Below the pieces are notes generated by a model. That model saw only the letters and a program-made list of their open reading frames with translations. It was not told the origin of the DNA and searched no databases. Source: an uncultured Clostridia bacterium (GTDB lineage: Bacteria; Bacillota_A; Clostridia; Christensenellales; Borkfalkiaceae). Taken from it: DNA of 16,538 nucleotides. The first letter of the stretch is position 1; every line of letters starts with the position of its first letter. Both the position numbers and the translations under genes were made by a program. This document shows positions 6,919-13,725 of this stretch, one piece after another. The stretch is from the NCBI GenBank assembly GCA_934292955.1, contig CAKQXZ010000044.1, positions 1 to 16,538 of the forward strand, given 5' to 3'.

Positions 6919-7536
6919 TTATAATTCGATATATCCTGCGTTTTTCAATTCAGAGATTTTATTTTTTAAGTCGTCCGTTTCGGTAATTTTAACGCCGACT
7001 ATTTTGTTGAGATAATCGAAATTATTGTAAAATTCCGCGAACTCTTTCGCGCGGCGATTAACGACAAGCAGAACCGCATTATCGTCACAGCATTCACAAT
7101 CGTCTTTATGCGACAAAAAGCAATCGCAATCGTCGATATTTCTGTAAAGCCTGTCCATTATTTCAAAAGACTTTTCGAAATTGTCAAGCTCGCCGACATC
7201 TTCCGGCTCTTCAAAAAAAGACAATCCGTCCAATAAATCCGAAATTTCCCATTTTATCCATTTAGATAAAGTGACATCTTCGTTTCCTTCATTGGGTCTG
7301 AATCCCGCCATAATTATCCGGTTATAGGCATTCATCCAGCAAGCAAGATAGTTATCGCTTATCTCTTTGTTTTTATAACGGTCTATCGCGTTAAAAACGT
7401 ATTCTACGTTATAATACTTTTCAAAAGCATTTTCAGTATCGTATTCTCTTTCGTCTGATTTCTCGCAAAACTTTTCCAACTCGTCAGACGGACAAGTCAA
7501 ATTAAGTACCTTTTCAAATAATTCTTTATTATACAT
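6919..7536 (-). CDS. Acidic hypothetical protein with a Cys/His cluster
   Basis: A 205-residue soluble protein that I do not recognise. It is strongly acidic and rich in aromatic residues, with no signal peptide or membrane segment. Residues 136-150 carry a dense cluster (C137, C139, H143, C147, C149, C150, within DCDCFLSHKDDCECC) that could bind zinc or another metal. The C-terminus (LKNKISELKNAGYIEL) looks like a short helix. The ATG at 7536 has a good RBS (AGAGG, 8 nt upstream) and a near-perfect promoter, so it is probably a real, independently expressed gene. Small acidic orphan proteins of this type are sometimes immunity proteins, but no toxin gene is nearby and this is only a possibility. 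Confidence 0.75.
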   Translation of the reverse strand: MYNKELFEKVLNLTCPSDELEKFCEKSDEREYDTENAFEKYYNVEYVFNAIDRYKNKEISDNYLACWMNAYNRIIMAGFRPNEGNEDVTLSKWIKWEISDLLDGLSFFEEPEDVGELDNFEKSFEIMDRLYRNIDDCDCFLSHKDDCECCDDNAVLLVVNRRAKEFAEFYNNFDYLNKIVGVKITETDDLKNKISELKNAGYIEL

Positions 7537-7589
7537 AATAATTACCTCTGATCGCTATATGTTATTGCTGTCTGTAAAATAGTATAGCT

Positions 7590-7618
7590 ATTATATCACA
7601 TAGTAACGAGTTTATCAA
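7590..7618 (-). promoter_or_regulatory. Near-consensus promoter of the acidic hypothetical gene
   Basis: On the minus strand TTGATA (7618-7613) and TATAAT (7595-7590) are 17 bp apart. An imperfect 15-bp palindrome, AATAGTATAGCTATT (7578-7592), overlaps the -10 box and the start site and could be an operator. The leader is about 45 nt. Confidence 0.8.
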
Positions 7619-7710
7619 ACAATATTAAATAAATAAACAAGTATCATTTTTTAATTTTGCTTAAAGATTGTGCGTTCGGCGGCGCATATTTCAATAATTC
7701 GCCGACATTT

Positions 7711-7759
7711 TAAGCCTTCGCCCCTTGGAGAAGGGGGACCGCTTGCGGTGGATGCGGAC
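7711..7759 (+). repeat. Family-2 palindromic element, copy H
   Basis: It runs GCCTTCGCCCCTTGGAGAAG, then GGGGACCGCTTGCGGTGGA, then TGCGG. The first part matches copy G (5699-5766) in the opposite orientation. It forms an imperfect inverted pair with the unit at 7791-7845. Confidence 0.65.
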
Positions 7760-7790
7760 AAAAAAACTTGGTGCGGGTGTAGCGGCTGAT

Positions 7791-7845
7791 AGTCCTCTCT
7801 CGGCACTTGCGTGCCACTCTCCCCAAAAGGGGAAAGCAAAGTTTG
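7791..7845 (-). repeat. Family-2-like palindromic element, copy I
   Basis: Read on the minus strand: GCTTTCCCCTTTTGGGGAGA, then GTGGCACGCAAGTGCCGAGA, then GAGG. It has the same architecture as copies G and H (a C-run/G-run hairpin followed by a second small hairpin) but diverged sequence. Its downstream flank (AAAGTTTG, GATTGTG, CGGCTA, GATGAC) parallels that of copy G. Confidence 0.55.
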
Positions 7846-7889
7846 ATTGTGAAACGGCTACTCTCATGATGACAAAAAAGTGACTTAAA

Positions 7890-7940
7890 AACAAAAATAA
7901 AGCCCGCCCGTATGTCGCGATAATCGACTTATAGACGGGT
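7890..7940 (-). terminator. Terminator of the AAA-DUF2357-SipW-EAL operon
   Basis: CCCGT (7907-7911) and ACGGG (7935-7939) enclose an inner GTCG/CGAC stem. On the minus strand the stem is followed by GGGCTTTATTTTTGTTTTT. It lies about 60 bp beyond the EAL stop codon at 8000. The loop region contains the 18-mer CGCGATAATCGACTTATA, also found at 5818-5835. Confidence 0.7.
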
Positions 7941-7999
7941 TTTTATGTATTTTGTGTGCAGCGCCTTACCCCGGAGCTTTAACAATGCGGGCTAACCGA

Positions 8000-10273
8000 C
8001 TAACCGAAATTCTTTTCGATAAACTCGCAGTAGTCGGTGTATTTCATGGGCTTGGCGAAGAAGTAGCCCTGAATGACGTCGCAGCCGAGCGATTGCAGAC
8101 GGTCGAAGTCTTCGCGCGTTTCGACGCCTTCCTGCGTGGCTTTGATGCCGAGTTTTTTAATCATTTCTATAACGCTCTTAAGAAGCGTATGATCGCGGTC
8201 TTCCGAAACGCCCTTTTCAAGGAAGAACTTATCCAGCTTGATTTCGTCGACGGGAACGGTCTTAAGAATATTATAAGACGAATAACCCGTTCCGAAGTCG
8301 TCGATCGAGCATAAAAAGCCGTTTTTGTGCAGTTTTTCGATAATTTCCGACAAAAATCCGTAATTTTCGAATGCGAAACTTTCGGTGAACTCAAGCGTGA
8401 TAAAGCCGTCTTTAATGTTGAACTTGTTCTTTATGCGAACGTAGTAATCTACAAAATCGGGCTGAATGGCGGTAACTCGCGAAACGTTGACCGACACGGG
8501 ATACACGATTTTTGTTGCCGCAACGCGCGCGGCGATGTTTTCGCAAGCCTTGTAGAATACGAATCTGTCGATCTTGCAGATAAAACCGTCTTCTTCGAAA
8601 ACGGGCAGGAACACGCCCGGCGAGCGATAGCTTTCGAGTTTGGGGTCGTACCAACGGATAAGAATTTCGCAGCCGTCGGCTTTTTTGGTGCGCAGATTGT
8701 ATTTCGGCTGATAGAACAGGTGGAACTCGTTGTTTTCGAGCGCGCTTTCCATCTTGCCTTCGATTTCGGCTTTGCGCACACTCTTTTCTCTGAGCATGTC
8801 TTCGTAGAAATTCACGCTGAACGAGCCGACGGTAACGCCCGAAGCGTCTTTGACCGTTTTGAGTTTGTTCATGCAGTCCTTAATCGTCTGCTTGATATCT
8901 TTTTCTATTTCGTAAACGGCGAACGACGCGCTGACCGTGTAGTCGCGATCTTTAAGCCCTTCGTACCGCGCAAGCCTTAAATACAATCCGTTCAGCCTGT
9001 CGGTAAAAGATTTTCTGTCTTTATAATAAAGAAGTAACAGCAGTTCGCCGTCGCCCGCGTAAGCGAACGTTTCGTCGATTAACAGCGCGTGTTTCACTAT
9101 CCCGACCGCGAACGCCGCAAGATTATCCGAAGCGGTATCGCCGAAGTTTTCGTTAACGTAGTTGAAGTTGCTTATTTTAAGCGAAATAAGCGCGAAGTTT
9201 ATGTTTTTGTGGCGAGCAAGTATACTTTCGGCGTCTTTTTCGAACTTTTTGGGGGTTGCGCAGTTGAGCGTGGAATCTATCATTTCAAGCCGATAAATTC
9301 TTCGCTTGGAGTTGACGTAACCCACAATCATAGAAACGGTAAGTACAGCCATAACGACGGCGAGTCCCAGCACCGCCGCCCATATGCTTTGCGCAACGCC
9401 GTAGCCTTCGCCGTAAATAACGCTGATATTGTACGCCGCAGCCACCGCGATGAAGCCGTTTTCTTCGCCTAAAGAAACAAGCGCGAGCGCGTAATCGTCG
9501 GTGCCTTTACGAAAAACGAATGAATAATCGTTGCCGTTTGCTATAGCGCGCACGAACTCGTCGGTATCCTTTCCCGAAAGATATTCTTTAAGAACGCCGT
9601 TCTGCAAAGTATCGTTGTCGAGCGTGAACACGTCGGAGTTTTCCAATTTGTCCAGCGGTTTTCCGTCGTGACGGATAAGCGCGACGAATTCGGCAAGTTT
9701 CGCGCCGTCGTCGTCCGCTCTTTTACCGTCTTCGCGGAAAATATTCAGCGAGAGATACGCTCTGTCGAACAGCACGACCGCGCCGTCGGCATAACCGCCG
9801 CTCGTTCTCGCAAACGCCGCGATGGTCATAATTTTGTTATCGTACTGGAAAACGTGAGTAAGTTTATCGGTTTCGGATTTTTTGATTTCGTTAAGTTCGG
9901 AATATCCCGAAACAATCTGACCTTCGGGATTGATAAACTCGCCGTCTTTAAGGTAAAAAACGGTAAGAAAAGTATCGCTTGCAATACCCGAAAGATAGAG
10001 TTTTTTAAGTTCTTCTGCGGTTTCCCTCTCGCTCACGCATTCCGAAAGATTTTCGGCGACAAAATCGACCTCGCGCCTGAAATCGTCGCACGTTTCCCTT
10101 ACGCCCAGAGCGACTTCGTCGGCGTAGAACATAGCGCGTTTAGCCGCCTGCGCGTTTATGGTGCGCGCGTATTCGGTTACAAGCGCGCCTGCGTGCGCGG
10201 TAAAAAATATGCACACTACGACCGCGATTAAAAAGGCAATCGTGCCGATATATTTCGGTTTAGTTTTTTTCAT
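8000..10273 (-). CDS. Membrane-bound sensor with degenerate GGDEF and intact EAL c-di-GMP phosphodiesterase
   Basis: A protein of 757 residues from ATG 10273. That start is preferred over ATG 10291 because AGGAG lies 8 nt upstream. Layout: transmembrane helix (about 7-28), extracytoplasmic sensor region (about 30-294, possibly Cache-like), second transmembrane helix (about 297-319), GGDEF-like domain (about 330-488), EAL domain (about 505-755). The GGDEF domain is degenerate: AGDGE at 406-410, and the metal-binding region reads LKISNFNYVN, so no cyclase activity is expected. The EAL domain keeps the known catalytic set: E536 (EIL), N596, E628, D658/D659 in IDDFGTGYSS, K679, E715 in QEGVET, Q735 in QGYFFAKP. 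It should therefore hydrolyse c-di-GMP in response to an outside signal. It overlaps the signal peptidase gene by 14 bp and ends the operon. Confidence 0.93.
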   Translation of the reverse strand: MKKTKPKYIGTIAFLIAVVVCIFFTAHAGALVTEYARTINAQAAKRAMFYADEVALGVRETCDDFRREVDFVAENLSECVSERETAEELKKLYLSGIASDTFLTVFYLKDGEFINPEGQIVSGYSELNEIKKSETDKLTHVFQYDNKIMTIAAFARTSGGYADGAVVLFDRAYLSLNIFREDGKRADDDGAKLAEFVALIRHDGKPLDKLENSDVFTLDNDTLQNGVLKEYLSGKDTDEFVRAIANGNDYSFVFRKGTDDYALALVSLGEENGFIAVAAAYNISVIYGEGYGVAQSIWAAVLGLAVVMAVLTVSMIVGYVNSKRRIYRLEMIDSTLNCATPKKFEKDAESILARHKNINFALISLKISNFNYVNENFGDTASDNLAAFAVGIVKHALLIDETFAYAGDGELLLLLYYKDRKSFTDRLNGLYLRLARYEGLKDRDYTVSASFAVYEIEKDIKQTIKDCMNKLKTVKDASGVTVGSFSVNFYEDMLREKSVRKAEIEGKMESALENNEFHLFYQPKYNLRTKKADGCEILIRWYDPKLESYRSPGVFLPVFEEDGFICKIDRFVFYKACENIAARVAATKIVYPVSVNVSRVTAIQPDFVDYYVRIKNKFNIKDGFITLEFTESFAFENYGFLSEIIEKLHKNGFLCSIDDFGTGYSSYNILKTVPVDEIKLDKFFLEKGVSEDRDHTLLKSVIEMIKKLGIKATQEGVETREDFDRLQSLGCDVIQGYFFAKPMKYTDYCEFIEKNFG

Positions 10274-10913
10274 CGCCGTCGCTCCTGTCATTTTTCAGCA
10301 TTTTTTCGACTTCTTCCCGTACCCGTCGGTCGATTTCTTTCTCTTTTTCGCTTTTTCCGTCAGCGCCGTCGCTTTCTTTAACGGCGTTTATCATATCGGG
10401 AATATAAATGAACGCGCAAGAAAATATAAACGTCGCGACTATTAAAATCAAGCCCGCAGGGGAAAGAAACACTCTGCCGACAAAGGTAAATATTTTAAGA
10501 TTGCCGCCGTAAACGGCAACGATGTCGTCGTCTTTGACCGTCCACGGATCGGTATGCGAAAGCGAATTATCACCCTTTGTCCTGTAGCCGCCGTCAACGA
10601 CCTTTTCAACTCTGTGAGTAATAAGCCGCCCGTAAACTTCCGAACTTGTATCGGTGCAGATAAACGTGATTATATCGCCCTGTTTTACGCCCTTGCCGTC
10701 GTACTTTTTAGCCGAAATGAAACTGCGCGCTTCTATAGTCGGCTCCATACTCTCGGTTTCTACCCACAAAAGCGTGTTGCCGAACACGAAAATCGGCTTG
10801 TTTCGGCTTTTGGAAAACACCGAAGCAACGACAGTTGCCACAATCAAAACCGCGATTATTACAAAAATCGCTATTCCCAAGCCCTTTTTGACTTTCGCAA
10901 GTTTTTCTCTCAT
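10260..10913 (-). CDS. SipW-like signal peptidase I (S26B)
   Basis: A 217-residue membrane protease. Transmembrane helix about 11-33, then the catalytic domain with S55 in TESMEPT, H100 in LITHRV (the His of the ER/SipW type in place of the bacterial Lys), and the KGDNSLSHTD box (113-122). A second helix (about 152-173) follows, then a charged cytoplasmic tail with a predicted short helix (EKEIDRRVREEVEKML). All key residues are present. Family members cut signal peptides of particular exported proteins, such as TasA in Bacillus; the substrate here is unknown. Its ATG overlaps the stop of the 935-aa protein gene (ATGA, 10910-10913), and its 3' end overlaps the EAL gene, indicating coupled translation. 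Confidence 0.92.
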   Translation of the reverse strand: MREKLAKVKKGLGIAIFVIIAVLIVATVVASVFSKSRNKPIFVFGNTLLWVETESMEPTIEARSFISAKKYDGKGVKQGDIITFICTDTSSEVYGRLITHRVEKVVDGGYRTKGDNSLSHTDPWTVKDDDIVAVYGGNLKIFTFVGRVFLSPAGLILIVATFIFSCAFIYIPDMINAVKESDGADGKSEKEKEIDRRVREEVEKMLKNDRSDGDEKN

Positions 10914-13717
10914 TTCTTTTTACGCCTCTTACCGAACGTAAACTTTCTTACGGGCATCTCTGCGGCTGCCGCTTCGCGCTCGTCGGAAATAAATCCGCTT
11001 GCGTCGTCTATACCGAACTCGGTCGGCTTTTCGTAATCGTTATCTATACGCGTGAACCCTTCGAGAACGTCCGCCGCCGAAGTATCCGGCTTTTCGCTCT
11101 CCCACGCGGTTTCCGCGTTTTTATTATAGGTCGCGGTGTTTTCGGTCGCGCCGTCTTTACGGATTACCGAACCTTCGCCGACCGCAAGAGCCTGCGCGGT
11201 TTCGGCGTTGATAACTGTAGTCTGACTTATTGCCGAGCCGAACGAAACCCTGTCGCCGTACTCCGCAACTTTGGGAAGTGCCGGCTTTTCGTCGGGCTCG
11301 GGAATATACCCCGTATCGCCCGCGGCGGCTGCGCCTTCCGCTCTTTCGTCCGCTCCCGCAACCTTGACGGCAACCGTATTTTCCGCGTTTTCGCCGTAGG
11401 CGTTTTGTGCGTTTTCGGACCTATAGCCCGACTTTTCGGTATTTTCGGCGGTGAAGGCGACTTCTGCGTTTTGCGTAACTTCGCCTGCGTTTGTCGCTTG
11501 AACATTTTCGACTTCGGGTATAACAATTACGCCGAGATTTTCAAACGTAAGGTCTTCGGGTTCTATTTCTTCGGGCGGTTTTTTGGCAATGGTAAGCGAG
11601 TATTCGTTTTCAAGCAGTTCTGTTATGCCGAAAACGTATCTTAACCCCCTTGCGCTTTTGATTTTTATAAAATACGGCGTATCGACGTAACGTTTTATGC
11701 CGGTAGCGTCCTTAGCGCGGTATTTTTCGGGAATTTTATCTTTGGGCAGATTGAAATAAACTTTAAGCGGTCTGCCGGCAAAGGCAATACGCATTAAAGC
11801 CTTGCGCCCGCGGCGGATTGTAGCGAACCCGCGCGAATATCTGAGTTTAACGCCCTTATATTTAAGCATGGCGTTAACCACGTCGACGTAGTTTTCTTTG
11901 ACGATATCGTTTGCGACACAAAGTCTTTCGGCAAACGATTTTCTTCTGACTTTCGGCTTTTGCGCGCCGCTTTCGCCGAGTTCTTCAAGTTTATCGTCTG
12001 CCGCCATGGCAACGATAAGGGCGAAAGAAATATCGTCGTTATTTTCCTGAACGTCGCTTTCTTTTTCGAACTCTTCGGCGTACTTTTTGCCGAAATCTCC
12101 GTCGGACAGAATAACGTCGGGAATAACGGCATATTCGCGGGTGTCGTCTTCGCCGTAATGCTCGTCAGTATTATGACGGAAAGTATAATAAAGCGTGGCG
12201 GCGTCGGCAAAAAGTCTTGCGGCGAACTCGGGCGAGATCTCTTTCTCTCTCTCTTCAACGCTGATTCCGTAGCCCGAGTCGTCGTAAGTTTCTATAAACT
12301 CCCACAGAGCAAGACACTCGCGGAAATATTTGTTTTTAATTATGGCGTTCGTGCGGAGTACCGGCGGGCGGATATAACTTTCGCCCATCTCTTTAACGAA
12401 CGAAGAATTGATATAACTCGTAACGATAGAGTAAAGTCGTTCTACCCTTGCCCACAAGCCGCTGCCCGCAAGCACTTTTTTAGCGTCTTCGGTTTCGTTT
12501 CGTTCGGAGTATTCCACGCTGATTTTAACGCGCGCTTTTCCTTCACCGATACCGAAAGCGTTTTCAAACTCCAGGGTCTGCGTTTTTTCGTCGGCTCCGC
12601 GCTCTTTCATAACGTCGTAACGCCTGCCAACAAACAGATACAGCCTTTTAATGAGCGTATTCAGGAACTTATTTTCGTAAGTCATAAACGAATCGTCCCT
12701 GAAAATATTGAGCATTTTTGTCGGCATTATTTCGTCGTTGTCTTCACGAAGATAATCGGTGTGTCTGCACAGGTGCGCGACCGACCTGCCCGTAATTTTT
12801 TTAGTCAGTTCTATAGGCAGAACTTCTTCGGTTTCGGCAATGTAATGGTTGGGGTTGCGGATAAGTTCGTCAAGCGAATTAACGCAGTCCTCTATGGCGC
12901 GCACCCAGATTTCGTCCACCGCGCGCAGCATAAGTTTTTCGGTAAAACTCGCCCTGCAGTTGCCTTCGGACAGCGCGGACAAAATATCGCCGTATATCCC
13001 GTGGCGGGTTAAAAGATTGTTTATTGTAAAAACGGTATCGTCGTACGCGTTGCGTATAACTTCTTCATTACCCGCGTTTTCAGACTTATAGCCCGACTTT
13101 TCGTCATTTTTCGCGGCAACCGCGGCAACGTCTGAAACAGCGGTTTCGTCCTGACTAAAGCCGTTTTTACGGTCGCGCCGCAAAACCCTTATAAGCCCGC
13201 GGGTTATAAGATTATTGAAAGTATCGGTCTTAAAATCGGCGGGGTTAACGGGAGCAATGGGATCGGCGGAAACCGCAAGATTGCAATTTTCCGCCGCAAG
13301 ATTGATTAGTTTTACGGCGTAACGCTTGCCGCCGTCGCTTTTAATGCGGAGCATTGCGGGCGTTTTTGCGTGTTTTTTAACGTCTTCCACGTTGCGCGCT
13401 TTATATTTGCCGCTTTCTAAAGTAGTCGGATCTATCGCAAGGAACAAACAGAGCGTTTTACCCGCAAAGGCGACGGTAGCAAATCTTTCGCGCCCGACGG
13501 AGAAAGTAACGCCCGACCAGTTGGTTCTTGATTTTACGCGTTCGAACTTGAGAATTTCGGTAGCGATATCGGCGTAATACTCCTTGACGGATTTATCGGA
13601 AAGAATAAGTTTAGCCGAGAAAGAACGGTCGAACTTTAACTTATTAACCCAATCCGAAAAAACGGCGGAAGAAGAATTTTCCGTCGCGCCGTTAAGTTTT
13701 TCGTCAAAATCGTTCAT
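10910..13717 (-). CDS. 935-aa protein with DUF2357/McrC-like core and duplicated flanking domain
   Basis: Layout: domain A (about 31-140, SFSAKL...VKSRTNW...AFAGKTLCLFLAIDP...KYKARNVEDVKK); a linker with NDEKSGYKSENAGN (204-217); a helical core (about 230-515); a second domain A copy (about 593-702, SFAERL...GVKLRYSR...AFAGRPLKVYFNLP...KYRAKDATGIKR); and an acidic Ala-rich tail containing NTEKSGYRSENAQN (759-772), ending KFTFGKRRKKK. The core, with DDSFMTYENKFLNTLIKRL near 341-359 and ESYIRPPVLRTNAIIKNKYF near 446-465, resembles DUF2357 proteins that partner McrB-type AAA+ enzymes. I recognise this by pattern and gene pairing, not by search. I see no PD-(D/E)XK nuclease motif, no signal peptide and no membrane helix. 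The start at 13717 has GAGG 6 nt upstream, and that GAGG overlaps the TGA of the AAA+ gene. Function unknown. Confidence 0.75.
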   Translation of the reverse strand: MNDFDEKLNGATENSSSAVFSDWVNKLKFDRSFSAKLILSDKSVKEYYADIATEILKFERVKSRTNWSGVTFSVGRERFATVAFAGKTLCLFLAIDPTTLESGKYKARNVEDVKKHAKTPAMLRIKSDGGKRYAVKLINLAAENCNLAVSADPIAPVNPADFKTDTFNNLITRGLIRVLRRDRKNGFSQDETAVSDVAAVAAKNDEKSGYKSENAGNEEVIRNAYDDTVFTINNLLTRHGIYGDILSALSEGNCRASFTEKLMLRAVDEIWVRAIEDCVNSLDELIRNPNHYIAETEEVLPIELTKKITGRSVAHLCRHTDYLREDNDEIMPTKMLNIFRDDSFMTYENKFLNTLIKRLYLFVGRRYDVMKERGADEKTQTLEFENAFGIGEGKARVKISVEYSERNETEDAKKVLAGSGLWARVERLYSIVTSYINSSFVKEMGESYIRPPVLRTNAIIKNKYFRECLALWEFIETYDDSGYGISVEEREKEISPEFAARLFADAATLYYTFRHNTDEHYGEDDTREYAVIPDVILSDGDFGKKYAEEFEKESDVQENNDDISFALIVAMAADDKLEELGESGAQKPKVRRKSFAERLCVANDIVKENYVDVVNAMLKYKGVKLRYSRGFATIRRGRKALMRIAFAGRPLKVYFNLPKDKIPEKYRAKDATGIKRYVDTPYFIKIKSARGLRYVFGITELLENEYSLTIAKKPPEEIEPEDLTFENLGVIVIPEVENVQATNAGEVTQNAEVAFTAENTEKSGYRSENAQNAYGENAENTVAVKVAGADERAEGAAAAGDTGYIPEPDEKPALPKVAEYGDRVSFGSAISQTTVINAETAQALAVGEGSVIRKDGATENTATYNKNAETAWESEKPDTSAADVLEGFTRIDNDYEKPTEFGIDDASGFISDEREAAAAEMPVRKFTFGKRRKKK

Positions 13718-13725
13718 ATAACGCC

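Larger units (their letters stand above)
7619..7999. other. Gene-free spacer with family-2 repeats
   Basis: No credible gene. It contains a TCGGCG/CGCCGA inverted repeat (about 7677-7706), the two oppositely oriented family-2 units, and the terminator of the EAL operon. Short open frames here are repeat translations. Confidence 0.75.

Noticed and set aside
10274..10291. Upstream ATG of the EAL protein at 10291
   Set aside because: The six added codons cover the AGGAG ribosome binding site of the ATG at 10273, which matches a normal membrane-protein start (MKKTKPKY).
11960..13012. 350-codon plus-strand open frame inside the 935-aa protein gene
   Set aside because: It is antisense to a gene with clear coding character and tight operon spacing, has no recognisable domain, and its Phe/Val/Arg-rich composition is typical of antisense translation in this codon bias.
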